This document shows positions 55,747-64,000 of a stretch of DNA of 64,000 nt, piece by piece. Below the pieces are notes generated by a model that saw nothing but the letters and a program-made list of their open reading frames with translations, was not told the origin of the DNA and ran no database searches. This DNA is from Solirubrobacterales bacterium (GTDB taxonomy: Bacteria > Actinomycetota > Thermoleophilia > Solirubrobacterales > Solirubrobacteraceae). The stretch is taken from the NCBI GenBank assembly GCA_003132505.1, contig PKXY01000028.1, positions 76,291 to 140,290 on the forward strand, written 5' to 3'. Every line of letters starts with the position of its first letter. Position 1 is the first letter of the stretch. The position numbers were made by a program, and so were the translations under genes.

Positions 55747-56448
55747 ATGGATAAGGAAAAGCTTGCTCTGTGGGTGTCTGAAGGACTCTCGCTGGAGCAG
55801 ATCGGCCGCCTGGTCGACCGACACCCGAGCACGGTCGCGTACTGGCTCGAGAAGCACGGCCTGAGCGCAGCCGGGCATGAGAAGCACGCCGCACGCGGCG
55901 GCATTCCGCTAGAGGACCTGGAAGCGTTCGTTGAGGCCAACATGTCGATCGCCCAGATCGCCGAGGCGGTCGATCGCAGCAAGGCCACGGTGCGCCATTG
56001 GCTGATCCGGTACGGACTGAAGACTCGTACGGGCTGGGCCTCGAAAGCGGCGAAGCACTCTGGTCTAGCGACGGCGGTGATGCACTGCGCCCATCACGGC
56101 GATACCGAGTTCTGCCTCGATGGGCGTGGTTACTATCGCTGCAAGCGGTGTCGATCGGCCGCCGTGGCGCGCAGACGGCGGACTGTGAAGGCGACGCTCG
56201 TGCAGGAAGCGGGCGGGGCGTGCTGCATATGCGGGTATGACCGCACCATGCGGGCGCTGCACTTCCATCACCTCGAACCGTCGCAAAAGCGCCACGAGAT
56301 GAACGCCAGGGGGGTCGCAATCGCTCTGGCGAAGTTGCGGCTCGAGGCGCAGAAGTGCGTCCTTCTGTGCTCTAATTGCCACGCGGAGGTCGAGGACGGG
56401 ATGGCAGTCGTCCCGGCCGACGCGTCGTACAAGCACCCTCCGGGGTAG
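55747..56448 (+). CDS. HNH endonuclease with two HTH domains and zinc ribbon
   Basis: 233 residues from the ATG at 55747 (GGAG six bases upstream); ATG 55723 would lie inside the LexA palindrome. HTH 1: LSLEQIGRLVDRHPSTVAYW. HTH 2: MSIAQIAEAVDRSKATVRHW. A zinc ribbon follows (HCAHHGDTEFC ... YRCKRCR). The HNH nuclease has CCICGYDRTMRALHFHHLEP and LEAQKCVLLCSNCHAEVEDG. It is likely a DNA-cutting enzyme with its own recognition domains. Codon choice at the 5' end is more A/T-rich than the neighbours, which hints at transfer. It ends five bases before tRNA-Asn. Confidence 0.85.
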   Translation: MDKEKLALWVSEGLSLEQIGRLVDRHPSTVAYWLEKHGLSAAGHEKHAARGGIPLEDLEAFVEANMSIAQIAEAVDRSKATVRHWLIRYGLKTRTGWASKAAKHSGLATAVMHCAHHGDTEFCLDGRGYYRCKRCRSAAVARRRRTVKATLVQEAGGACCICGYDRTMRALHFHHLEPSQKRHEMNARGVAIALAKLRLEAQKCVLLCSNCHAEVEDGMAVVPADASYKHPPG

Positions 56449-56453
56449 CACGG

Positions 56454-56525
56454 TCCGGGGTAACTCAATGGCAGAGTCCTCGCCTGTTAAGCGAGTGGTT
56501 GTGGGTTCGAGTCCCACCCCCGGAG
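56454..56525 (+). tRNA. tRNA-Asn (GTT)
   Basis: The cloverleaf is clear. The acceptor stem is TCCGGGG with CCCCGGA. The anticodon stem is CTCGC/GCGAG around the loop CTGTTAA (anticodon GTT). The T stem is GTGGG/CCCAC around TTCGAGT. The D arm is ACTCAATGGCAGAGT. No CCA is encoded directly after the discriminator G. It starts five bases after the HNH gene stop and faces the convergent GT39 gene. Confidence 0.95.
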
Positions 56526-56556
56526 CTCCAGCAGCGCCCTTTTTGCCCACGCGGCG

Positions 56557-58803
56557 CTAGTCCGCCGCCAGCTGCTTCGTGTGGCCCTTGCAGTCGTAGA
56601 GCGCGTAGTTCTGGCCGCTGACCGGGTACCAGGCGATCGGATGCGCGGGTGTCCCGATGTAGGTCGGCGGCCGCCAGCGCGCCGGCGGGACGATGGCGCA
56701 CGCCGCCTTGACGGCACTCGAGGCCGCGTTGCCGCCACGCCACGTGTACGCGCCGCCCATCAGGATGAAGCGCGCTTCCCCGCGCGTTACGAGGCTCGCC
56801 AGCTGTTTCGGAGTCAGTGCGGGAGTCTGGGTGCCATAGCCTCCGAACGCCGCGGCCTTGTAGCCCAGCAGGATCATCGGCGCCGCGGTGATCGAGGCCT
56901 GCGTTAGCAGGGCGTATCGCGCATGCGGGGCTCGCGGGTCGACGTACCTGAAGAGTTGCGCCAGGATCGGCAACGTCGGGGCTGACGCGCCGACACCGCC
57001 CTGGCCCGCGTCGGCGTAGGGGCCGGCGGCGGGGAACGTCCCGTCCACCGGCACATCCCACACGGTCTTCGAGTAAAGCGTGGGCACGATGAGGAGCGCG
57101 ACGAGTCCGGTGGCGATCGTCGCCGCTGTCAGGCGAGGTCGCAACCAGAGCAGCGCGATGCAAACGACGGCGGCCAGGATCAGGATCGGCCAGAGCCACT
57201 CGAGGTAGTCGTACTGGCGGCTCAGCAGGTAGATCTGGACGCCGACGGTCGTTGCGAGTGCCGCGACCGGCAGCACCAGGTAGCGCCGGTCGCGACGCGC
57301 GAGCGCGATGAAGGCACCGGCGCCGCAGGCGGCGACGATTGCGGTCCCCGGGCCGAGCGCCGAGGTGTAGTACGGATGCACGATGCCGTTGGAGAAGCTG
57401 AGCACCAGCACCTCGACGACGAACCAGCCGCCGAAAACGATCAGCGGCGCGAGCCGGCGGTCGCGTAACGGGCTCCTGAAGAACACGACCACCAGGGCGA
57501 TCAGGCCGAACACGGCGAACGGCAGCAGCCAGCCGGCCTGGTCTCCGAACCCCGTGCCAAAGAGTCGCAGCGGACCGGGTGAGGGACCGAGCGCGATCGG
57601 TGAGTAGTGACGGAGGACTACCGGCGCCGTTGGCGCCGTCGGCGTTGTCGGGGCGGGCGGCTGACCGTAGGTGTCCGAAATGACGGTCACGCACTTCGTC
57701 CCCGCGAAGATGCCGACCTGGCTATCGGTGGTACCGATCGCCAGGCCGGTGGTACCGGTCGCCAGGCCGGTGGTACCGGTCGCTCCACTGGCGCCGCTCG
57801 CACCCGCCGCCGGCTTGCACTCTTGGCTCTGGACCCGCGAGCCAAGCACCGACGAGGTGTCGGGCGCCGGGTGCGCGGCCGAGTTGCCGAGAACGCCGGA
57901 TGAGAAGCTCGTCCCGGAGCCCCCGACCTCGCCGGCGACGCGTCCGAAGCCGTTGTAGCCGAAGGTCAGCGTCAGCTCGGAGTCGTTCATCGTGCCGCCG
58001 ACGTATGGCCGCTGATCCTGCGGCACCAGGTCCACGGCGACGATCCAGACGAGCGACACCGCGGCGAGCACCATCGCCGCGACGGCCGTTCGGAGCACCC
58101 TTCGGAGGATCGAGCCGTTCGCGCAAAGCAGGTAGGCGATTCCCATTCCCGGCACGATCAGGTAGGCGGCGAGCGCTTTCGTATTGAACGCAAGCCCCGC
58201 GAGCAGCGCCGCCAGCAGCAGCGTCCGCAGGCGGTCGGTCTCGATCGCCCGCACGGTTGCCCAGCCGGCGAGCAGCATCAGCAGGATCAGCAGCGCATCG
58301 AGGTTGTTGTCACGCGTCGATGCAACGAAGGCGGGGAAGACCGCGAGCGCGGCGGCAGCACCGACCGCCGTCCAGCGCCCGAATCGCGGCGCCACGATGA
58401 AATACGTGCAGAGCACGGCGAGGAACCCGCACGCCGCCTCGGGGAGCAGCACGCTGAGCTCGTGGAAGCCCAGCAGCTTGGCGCTGATGGCCTGCAGCCA
58501 AAGGCCGAGCGGCGGCTTGTCGACCGAGATCAGTCCGCCCGGGTCGGACGCGACGAAGAAGAAGTTGTGCAGCGAGCCGAGCATCGACTTGACCGCTGCC
58601 GAGTAGTAGTTGTTGCCATACCCGTTGTGGCTGATGCGGTGGCCCTCGAGCGCTGCCGATACGAGCAGCACGAAGCCGAGTGCTGCGTGCTCGCGGCGCA
58701 GCGCGAAGCTCCGACGAGCGCTGTGGCGTTGCCGCCACGTCCCCGCCGGGCGCTCGTCGCCCGCCGATTCCGCGCCGTCAGCCGAAGTCTCGCCGGCGCT
58801 CAT
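56557..58803 (-). CDS. GT39-family (ArnT/PMT-like) glycosyltransferase with repeat insert
   Basis: 748 residues from the ATG at 58803 (MSAGETSADGAES); a start at 58866 is also open. GT-C marks: GYGNNYYSAAVKSMLGSLHN and GGLISVDKPPLGLWLQAISA, then ~11 helices and a soluble C-terminal domain. An extracytoplasmic loop of about 120 residues between helices holds the low-complexity run ASGASGATGTTGLATGTTGL and PPAPTTPTAPTAPVV, absent from the paralogue at 6489-8387. It probably transfers sugar from a polyprenyl carrier outside the membrane. The acceptor is unknown. It lies between the two tRNA genes. Confidence 0.85.
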   Translation of the reverse strand: MSAGETSADGAESAGDERPAGTWRQRHSARRSFALRREHAALGFVLLVSAALEGHRISHNGYGNNYYSAAVKSMLGSLHNFFFVASDPGGLISVDKPPLGLWLQAISAKLLGFHELSVLLPEAACGFLAVLCTYFIVAPRFGRWTAVGAAAALAVFPAFVASTRDNNLDALLILLMLLAGWATVRAIETDRLRTLLLAALLAGLAFNTKALAAYLIVPGMGIAYLLCANGSILRRVLRTAVAAMVLAAVSLVWIVAVDLVPQDQRPYVGGTMNDSELTLTFGYNGFGRVAGEVGGSGTSFSSGVLGNSAAHPAPDTSSVLGSRVQSQECKPAAGASGASGATGTTGLATGTTGLAIGTTDSQVGIFAGTKCVTVISDTYGQPPAPTTPTAPTAPVVLRHYSPIALGPSPGPLRLFGTGFGDQAGWLLPFAVFGLIALVVVFFRSPLRDRRLAPLIVFGGWFVVEVLVLSFSNGIVHPYYTSALGPGTAIVAACGAGAFIALARRDRRYLVLPVAALATTVGVQIYLLSRQYDYLEWLWPILILAAVVCIALLWLRPRLTAATIATGLVALLIVPTLYSKTVWDVPVDGTFPAAGPYADAGQGGVGASAPTLPILAQLFRYVDPRAPHARYALLTQASITAAPMILLGYKAAAFGGYGTQTPALTPKQLASLVTRGEARFILMGGAYTWRGGNAASSAVKAACAIVPPARWRPPTYIGTPAHPIAWYPVSGQNYALYDCKGHTKQLAAD
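57726..57788 (-). repeat. 21-bp tandem repeat inside the GT39 gene
   Basis: Three copies of CGGTGGTACCGGTCGCCAGGC with few changes start at 57726, 57747 and 57768. The 21-base period keeps frame and encodes a GTTGLAT-type heptad on the minus strand. The array lies in the loop insert of the transferase. Copy number may vary between strains. Confidence 0.85.
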
Positions 58804-58915
58804 CGATTCGCGGCGCGCCAGACAGCCGCGCAGCTCGTTGGGACGCCGTGCCTCACCGGTCGGCAAAGACTATGCGAGCAGCCGCGCTCGTGCGCACGAT
58901 GGACGGCGCGCCTGC

Positions 58916-60541
58916 TCAGCCGCGCCGTCGCACCACGACCGCCGCAGCGCACCGCAGCGACCACTTAGCAGCCCCTCGGGCGCGCCGCGACCTGCAAGCC
59001 GCGCGGCGCGTGACGGTCCGCACGACCGTATTGCAGACCCTGCCGTGCTTCCCGCGCGCGGCGCGTTTACACGCGCGAGCGCTCGAGTGAGACACGACCG
59101 TCCTCGTGCAGCGCCGCACCTCGACGCGGCCGGGCCTGTGACGCACGCGCCCACAGCGCATCGTCGAGCGCCGTGGCGAGTGCGCGGCTGAGGCTCCCGC
59201 AGTCCTGCCCGCCCGCGCCGTCACGTCAACCTGCCTGCTCACCGAGCCGGTGTCGCCGAAGCTGTCTGTCACGCTCAGCGTCACCGTGTACACGCCAGCT
59301 GCGGCAAAGGTGTGGGTCACGCTCTGCCCGTCGGAGCTCTGACCATCGCCAAAGCTCCAGGCGTAGCTGTTCACTGCCGCGTTCGTGCCCGGAGCCCCTA
59401 CGAAGCTGAGCCGTGCCCCAGCGAAGGCGGACGCCGGAGCGTTGAAGCCGGGGACAGGCGAAGCGCTCAGCGCGCAGGCCCCGGTGGCGTTGCTCCACGC
59501 ACCCTGCAAGTAGTAATTCGCGCCGTTGATCGCCTGGTTCCACAGCGTGCCGGCGGACGCGTCGCCACCCAGGACCGGCAGGAACGAGTCGGGGCTCCAG
59601 GTGACGCCGTTGCAGAGGTCGGCAATCTCGTCGCCCGCGCTGTCATACCAGGCGTTCAGCAGCGGATCGCTGATCGTCTCGAGCATTTCGTGGCCCAGCG
59701 ATTTCAGCGCCACATCGCCGAAGCCGGAGTCGCCGCTCGGCGTCTGGACCAGCGGGTTGCCGTCGTCCTGACAGCCCTTCGCAGCGCTCGCCGATCCTAG
59801 CTCGGTGAACGGGATCTCGATGTAGAGCAGCGGCGAGCTGCCGTCGCTCGCATAGGAGTGGAGGCTGCAGTACGCGTTGTTCGAGCACTGATCGCCGCCG
59901 TCCAGGCACGTCACGACGCTGTCGGGCGTGAGCACGACGAACAACGATCCCAGTCCGCTGGCCAGGGAGTGACTGGCCACGAAACCCTCCAGCTCGCCGG
60001 TGATTTGCGAGTCGGTCAGGCAGGTAGGCGCGGTGGGTGTCGTCTCGCCGCAGCCACCGCTCGTCGGGTAGGGATCGCTGTCGAGGTAGCTGCCGCCGAA
60101 GCTCTGAGCGTATTGCGCGCTGCCGGCGGCATCCGTGTACTGAGCGGCGACGGAGAAGACGTTGTCGTTGCTGCCGCTGGCGTCCGCCACGTTTGAGAGG
60201 AAGCCACCGACGAGGCTTTCCGTGCTCGAGTCGAACACATGATCGGGGTCCCAGAAGATCGCGTAGGTGGTGACCCCGTGGAGCACTGGCCCACCGTGGT
60301 AGACGATCCCCTGGTCGGGCCCGAGCAGCGGGCCCATCAGCACGCGCGAAGCTGTCGGCGCCTCAGGAACGCTCGGAGTGAGCGGCTGCACTCCGAGCCG
60401 CCCACCACCACCGCCGGAGACGATCGCCGCCCCCGCCGCCGGTACGCAGGCGAGCAACGCGAACGCGACCAGGGCGCCGAGCGCCCCTCGCAGCGCGCGT
60501 GCGCCTCGCAAGCTCGGTAACGTGAACGCCCGGCGTACCAC
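58916..60541 (-). CDS. Secreted protein with peptidase-like core, PKD domain and Cys/Arg tail
   Basis: 541 residues. The signal peptide is ALRGALGALVAFALLACVPA. The core has LHGVTTYAIFWDPDHVFDSS and LKSLGHEMLETISDPLLNAW, where H-E-M-x-E-x-x-x-D recalls a zinc-metalloprotease helix. A similar H-E motif is seen in bacterial EXORDIUM-like secreted proteins. A PKD domain follows (YAWSFGDGQSSDGQSVTHTF). The last ~90 residues are very rich in Arg and Cys (RRSTMRCGRVRHRPGRVEVR), unusual for an exported protein and perhaps a wall- or DNA-binding tail. Peptidase activity is a hypothesis. Confidence 0.75.
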   Translation of the reverse strand: MVRRAFTLPSLRGARALRGALGALVAFALLACVPAAGAAIVSGGGGGRLGVQPLTPSVPEAPTASRVLMGPLLGPDQGIVYHGGPVLHGVTTYAIFWDPDHVFDSSTESLVGGFLSNVADASGSNDNVFSVAAQYTDAAGSAQYAQSFGGSYLDSDPYPTSGGCGETTPTAPTCLTDSQITGELEGFVASHSLASGLGSLFVVLTPDSVVTCLDGGDQCSNNAYCSLHSYASDGSSPLLYIEIPFTELGSASAAKGCQDDGNPLVQTPSGDSGFGDVALKSLGHEMLETISDPLLNAWYDSAGDEIADLCNGVTWSPDSFLPVLGGDASAGTLWNQAINGANYYLQGAWSNATGACALSASPVPGFNAPASAFAGARLSFVGAPGTNAAVNSYAWSFGDGQSSDGQSVTHTFAAAGVYTVTLSVTDSFGDTGSVSRQVDVTARAGRTAGASAAHSPRRSTMRCGRVRHRPGRVEVRRCTRTVVSHSSARACKRAARGKHGRVCNTVVRTVTRRAACRSRRARGAAKWSLRCAAAVVVRRRG

Positions 60542-60652
60542 TCACCCTTGTGATCGGGGATACACCTTCGCCGCCACATCGAACATTCGTCGAGCCAGCG
60601 AGCGGCGGCGCACGCCAAACCACCGCGTCCCGGCGACTACGCTGTGCATCGC

Positions 60653-60726
<74 letters not shown>

Positions 60727-60765
60727 TCAAAACCGCGCTGTCTCTCCTGGGCGACGGCCGGTCGT

Positions 60766-61125
60766 CTACGGCAGGCCTTGGATGATTTCGAGGAGTTCGG
60801 CGCGGTTGTATCCGTTTTGGCGTGCGAGTTGGACGAGTTCGATTGCTTTGGCGATGACGGTGCCCCGTTCCGCTGTGCCGGCGACCCGGATGGCGTGGCC
60901 GCGGCGGAACTCGAGGAGCTCTTCGTCGCGGAGTAGTCGGAGGGCGCGCAGGACGGTGTTGGTGTTGACGCCCATCACGGCGGCGAAGTCGCGTGCTGGG
61001 GGTAGGCGCTCGCCGGGTTTTGCTTCGCCGTCGGCGATCGCGCGTCGGATTTGTGCGGCGACTTGGTCGTGTAGAAGGGTGGGGTCTGAGCGGTCGATCT
61101 TGACATCCATCATGGTGCTAGTCAT
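60766..61125 (-). CDS. GntR-family regulator, YtrA-like
   Basis: 119 residues, a size typical of the YtrA subfamily. The winged helix is HDQVAAQIRRAIADGEAKPG and RLPPARDFAAVMGVNTNTVL. A short C-terminal helix pair (VIAKAIELVQLARQNGYNRA) replaces the large effector domain of other GntR proteins. Three ATG codons are possible (61125, 61113, 61110). The gene is divergent from the efflux operon with only ten bases between starts, so it almost surely controls that promoter. YtrA-type regulators commonly govern ABC transporter genes. Third-position T is more frequent than in neighbours. Confidence 0.9.
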   Translation of the reverse strand: MTSTMMDVKIDRSDPTLLHDQVAAQIRRAIADGEAKPGERLPPARDFAAVMGVNTNTVLRALRLLRDEELLEFRRGHAIRVAGTAERGTVIAKAIELVQLARQNGYNRAELLEIIQGLP

Positions 61126-61135
61126 AGTAGCGCCT

Positions 61136-61807
61136 ATGAGGTCTGTGTGGGCTGCTCGTATTCGCTTTGGAGTGATCGACGACGCGCGTTCGCACCAGCA
61201 TCGGCGTCGCCGCCGGGCCTGCGTGGCGCTCGGCGCGGTCGTCCTCGCCGCGGTATGCGCCTACGTCGTGTTCGGCGGCGGTGGCGGTGGTGCGCGCTCT
61301 CCGGTGCCGTTTCAGGGTGCGGTGACCGGCGGCTTGCCGTCGTCCCCTGCCGGCGGCGCGCCGAGCTCGAGCTCGCTGGTGCCCGGCGCTTCGGTTAAGG
61401 AGATAAGCGCAACGGGTGGCTCCTACAGCGGCGCGCAGCTGCTCAAGTTCGCGCAGTGTGCGCGCGCGAACGGCGACCCCAACTTCCCCGACCCGACCTC
61501 GCAGGGCGCGTTCGTCGGGATCGTCCCGGGCTCGTCGGAGATCATGAGCGCGCAGCAGAACTGCGACAAGGACCTGCCCCACGCCACGCCCAGCCTCGCC
61601 CAGCAGCAGCTGTTCGTCAAAAAGGCGGTCGTCTACGCGCAGTGCATGCTCAGCCACGGCGTGCTCGACTTCCCCGACCCGACGAGCGGCGGCGACCTGG
61701 AGCTCAACTGGCGCCCTGGCACCGACCTCGACCCCTCATCACCGATCTTCCTGCGCGCGACCCGGACATGCACCAAGCCGCACGGCGCGCTACCAGGCGG
61801 ACTGTGA
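61136..61807 (+). CDS. Membrane-anchored or secreted protein with two FPDPTS repeats
   Basis: 223 residues from the ATG at 61136. One N-terminal membrane helix (ACVALGAVVLAAVCAYVVFG) follows a basic stretch. The outer part has two related segments: LLKFAQCARANGDPNFPDPT and VYAQCMLSHGVLDFPDPTSG, each with Cys and F-P-D-P-T-S. I have seen this pattern in uncharacterised actinobacterial exported proteins beside efflux adaptors. It is the first gene of the operon. The start is very close to the divergent GntR gene, suggesting a leaderless or very short leader. Confidence 0.72.
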   Translation: MRSVWAARIRFGVIDDARSHQHRRRRRACVALGAVVLAAVCAYVVFGGGGGGARSPVPFQGAVTGGLPSSPAGGAPSSSSLVPGASVKEISATGGSYSGAQLLKFAQCARANGDPNFPDPTSQGAFVGIVPGSSEIMSAQQNCDKDLPHATPSLAQQQLFVKKAVVYAQCMLSHGVLDFPDPTSGGDLELNWRPGTDLDPSSPIFLRATRTCTKPHGALPGGL

Positions 61808-61869
61808 TGAGCGCCACGCCTGCAGCGGGAAAGACATTGAGCCCGTGAGCGCCGAGGGCGGCGCCTCAG

Positions 61870-62988
61870 GTGCTTCAACGGCCGAGCCGGGCGGCTGATC
61901 GCGGCTTGCGCTTCACGCGTCGTCGCCTTGCTGTCGTCGCGGCGCTGATCGTGGTTGTCGCGGTGGTGGTTGTCGCGTTCGCTGATCCGTTTGGCAGTGG
62001 CGGCGCCGGCGGCGGCGAGGTGAACGATGGCGGCACGAGCCTTCAGGCGATCACGCGCGGGGCGCTTTCCTCGCAGACGGAGACCTCAGGCACGCTCGGC
62101 TTCGCCGGCAGCTACTCGGTGATCAACGGCGCGTCGGGAACGTTGACCTGGCTGCCGTCGGTCGGTCAGATCATCCCCGAGGGCGGCGTGCTCTACCGCG
62201 TGGACGGGGCGCCGGTGATCCTGCTCAGCGGCAAGGTGCCGTTCTATCGCGCGCTGTCGGACGGGATGAGCGGCGCGGATGTCGAGCAGCTGAACCGCGA
62301 CCTCGTCGGGCTGGGTTACGCGACGAGCGCGGAGCTGAGCCCGACGTCGGACGATTTCAGCGGCGCGACGGTTGACGCGCTGGAGTCGCTCCAGGACCAC
62401 CTCGGCGTGACCGAGACGGGGACGCTCGCGCTCGGGCAGGCGGTCTTTCTGCCGGTACAGCGTCTGCGGATCACGAACGTCGCGGGAACGCTCGGCGGGG
62501 GCGCGGGGCAAGGCGCGCCGCTGTTGACGGGCAGCTCGGCTCGGCGTGTCGTCTCGATCGAGCTCGACGCGGCGGAGCAGACCGATGTCGCGGTCGGTGA
62601 CCGGGTGACGATCACGCTGCCTGACAACGCGAACACGCCGGGCGTTGTGACGTCGATCGGGACTGTCGCGAGCGCCAGCCAGAACGGCGGCTCGCCGACA
62701 GTACCGGTGTCGGTCCGCCCGCTCGATCCTTCGGCAACCGGTTCGATCGACCAGGCGCCGGTCGATGTCGCGATCACGACTGGGAGTGTTAACAATGCGC
62801 TGGTCGTGCCGGTCGATGCGCTGCTCGCGCTTTCGGGGGGCGGTTATGCGGTCGAGGAGGTCTCGCCCGCTGGGCGCCACCAGCTCGTCGGTGTCTCGCT
62901 CGGCCTGTTCGACGACGCGAGCGGGATGGTCCAGGTGGGCGGTCCCGGGCTTGCGGTCGGGCAGCGCGTCGTGGTGCCGTCGCTGTGA
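61870..62988 (+). CDS. Efflux adaptor (HlyD/MacA-like) with peptidoglycan-binding domain
   Basis: 372 residues from GTG 61870. An N-terminal helix ([20 protein letters not shown]) anchors it. Then a lipoyl-like half ([20 protein letters not shown]) and a peptidoglycan-binding-1-like domain ([20 protein letters not shown] ... [15 protein letters not shown]) follow. The rest is beta-barrel and membrane-proximal domain ([14 protein letters not shown]-like: [12 protein letters not shown] ... [16 protein letters not shown]). It should link the ABC pump to the cell wall. It is coupled to the ATPase gene by GTGA. Confidence 0.85.
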   Translation: MLQRPSRAADRGLRFTRRRLAVVAALIVVVAVVVVAFADPFGSGGAGGGEVNDGGTSLQAITRGALSSQTETSGTLGFAGSYSVINGASGTLTWLPSVGQIIPEGGVLYRVDGAPVILLSGKVPFYRALSDGMSGADVEQLNRDLVGLGYATSAELSPTSDDFSGATVDALESLQDHLGVTETGTLALGQAVFLPVQRLRITNVAGTLGGGAGQGAPLLTGSSARRVVSIELDAAEQTDVAVGDRVTITLPDNANTPGVVTSIGTVASASQNGGSPTVPVSVRPLDPSATGSIDQAPVDVAITTGSVNNALVVPVDALLALSGGGYAVEEVSPAGRHQLVGVSLGLFDDASGMVQVGGPGLAVGQRVVVPSL

Positions 62989-63767
62989 GCCCCGCAGGCG
63001 CTGCACCCTCACGCGGTGTCGCGCCGCGTGCGGCAGGCTCCTCATCGCCGATGGCCGAGCGTGCCGATTGGCACGCGGTGGAGTCGCCGGTGCTCGAGCT
63101 CGAAGGCGTGAGCAAGGTCTACATGACCGAGCCCCCGGTGACCGCACTCGATCAGGTCAGCTTCAGCGTCGGCGCGGGCGAGCTGCTAGCTGTGGTCGGC
63201 CCGTCGGGCTCGGGCAAGTCGACGCTGCTGCACCTGATCGGGACGCTCGACCGGCCGAGCAGCGGCACCGTGCGGATCGATGGTGTCGATGTCGGCGGCC
63301 TCGATGATCGAGAGCTTGCGGCGTTGCGCGCGACGCGGATCGGTTTCGTCTTCCAGCAGTTCTTCCTCGCCGAGCACGAGAGCGCGCTCGAGAACGTCGC
63401 CGATGGGCTGCTCTATGCCGGCGTCGAGCCCGTGGAGCGGCGCGCGGCCGCCGCTAGCGCGCTGGCGCGCGTCGGGCTGGGCCCGCGAGCTGGCTTTCGC
63501 CCGACCCAGCTCTCAGGTGGTGAGCGCCAGCGTGTCGCGATTGCTCGCGCGCTCGTCGGTTCGCCGGCGATTGTGCTCGCCGATGAACCGACCGGGAACC
63601 TCGACAGCGCTTCGGGCGCCGGGGTGCTTGAGCTGCTCGAAGCACTCAACAAAGACGGTGCGACGATCGTTGTCATCACGCATGATCGGGAGATCGCGGC
63701 CAGGCTGCCGCGGCGGATCGAGATGCTCGACGGCCGCGTCGTCGCCGACACAACGCGGGCGCGGTGA
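62985..63767 (+). CDS. MacB/LolD-type ABC transporter ATPase
   Basis: 260 residues from GTG 62985. Walker A is [21 protein letters not shown]-loop [20 protein letters not shown], signature [17 protein letters not shown], Walker [14 protein letters not shown] and the switch His in VVITHDRE. It matches the MacB/FtsE/LolD branch that pairs with FtsX-like permeases. The first ~35 residues are extra and may be non-essential. The next gene, also coupled by GTGA, encodes that permease. Confidence 0.95.
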   Translation: MSPAGAAPSRGVAPRAAGSSSPMAERADWHAVESPVLELEGVSKVYMTEPPVTALDQVSFSVGAGELLAVVGPSGSGKSTLLHLIGTLDRPSSGTVRIDGVDVGGLDDRELAALRATRIGFVFQQFFLAEHESALENVADGLLYAGVEPVERRAAAASALARVGLGPRAGFRPTQLSGGERQRVAIARALVGSPAIVLADEPTGNLDSASGAGVLELLEALNKDGATIVVITHDREIAARLPRRIEMLDGRVVADTTRAR

Positions 63768-64000
63768 GCGCCGCAAGCGCGAGCCCGCGTGGTGCCGCCA
63801 CGCGCGGCACAGGCACCCAGGCCGTGCTGGCGCCGTCGAAGCTGCGGTTCGGCGATCTCGCGCGGCTCGCGAGCGTCGGCCTTCGGACGCGGCGGGTGCG
63901 CGCGGCGCTGTCAGCGCTCGGGATCGCGATCGGCGTCGCGGCGATCGTCGCGGTGCTCGGCCTCTCGGCATCTTCGCAGGCCGGGCTCTTGTCGGAGATC
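63764..64000 (+). CDS. FtsX/MacB-like ABC permease, 3' end cut by window edge
   Basis: Not in the ORF track because its stop is outside the window. From GTG 63764 (overlapping the ATPase stop) 79 codons are open to base 64000. They read through [20 protein letters not shown] and [20 protein letters not shown], the first helix and preceding amphipathic stretch of MacB-type permeases. It completes a GntR - exported protein - adaptor - ATPase - permease unit. Confidence 0.85.
   Translation, partial: MSAASASPRGAATRGTGTQAVLAPSKLRFGDLARLASVGLRTRRVRAALSALGIAIGVAAIVAVLGLSASSQAGLLSEI

Noticed and set aside
60580-60592. CGAACATTCGTCG near the PKD protein gene as a second SOS box
   Set aside because: The right half is one base short of GTTCG and the spacing is broken, so it does not fit the LexA box.

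Overview
The window is high-GC bacterial DNA, dense with genes and rich in GTG starts and ATGA/GTGA stop-start overlaps. It looks like a chromosomal segment of a deep-branching actinobacterium, most likely class Thermoleophilia (Solirubrobacterales-like). Evidence: the order tlyA-nadK-recN-steA-pyrG-xerD, which is kept across Actinobacteria including Mycobacterium; an F420H2-type (Ddn-like) reductase; a type IV pilus cluster directly upstream of aroC; and Gly-Ala-Thr-Gly tails on secreted proteins. The taxonomic call is inference. Nothing looks like a large island or prophage.

Layout. 1-8.4 kb (mostly minus strand): a secreted protein cut by the left edge, a decayed VOC gene, a membrane protein, then a GT39 transferase - response regulator - histidine kinase - RNase D unit. 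8.4-15.5 kb (plus): a tiny zinc-ribbon gene with a decayed 105-bp duplication, then three type IV pilins, prepilin peptidase, PilM, PilN, PilO and a PilP-like protein. No assembly or retraction ATPase and no PilC is present. 15.6-28 kb (plus): aroC, an aroK-aroB fusion, aroQ, a Xaa-Pro peptidase, efp, nusB, xseB, a polyprenyl synthase and dxs. This run is interrupted at 19.8-23.3 kb by two tandem GT-C-like membrane proteins (minus) and a possible GxGD intramembrane protease. 27.7-47.5 kb: the tlyA...xerD block, then deoB and mutM. It is interleaved with a 3-hydroxyacyl-CoA dehydrogenase, ilvA, a hybrid kinase, an aldo/keto reductase, a degenerate PNPT-like membrane protein, an M20 peptidase and a DUF3866 protein. 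47.4-53.4 kb: glutaredoxin, a second hybrid kinase, recO, dgt and dnaG. 53.5-64 kb: an ECF sigma/anti-sigma pair, a secreted beta-propeller protein, an SOS-box HNH endonuclease gene abutting tRNA-Asn, a second GT39 protein, a secreted PKD protein, tRNA-Met, and a GntR regulator divergent from a MacAB-like efflux operon cut by the right edge.

How the genes fit together. Most of the window is housekeeping: the shikimate pathway, isoprenoid precursors, NADP and CTP synthesis, and DNA repair and replication. The accessory parts are surface-directed: pili, several GT-C transferases, secreted beta-propeller and PKD proteins, and an efflux pump. Sensing is by one classical two-component pair and two paralogous orphan hybrid kinases. 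Convergent genes repeatedly overlap at their 3' ends. No stretch longer than 300 bases lacks a gene; the two longest gaps are 23280-23569 and 8661-8919. The most interesting items are the LexA-like palindrome before the two-HTH HNH gene, the candidate GxGD membrane protein, the pilin trio with a shared Cys/NGSW terminus, and several gene relics that the ORF track does not reveal.
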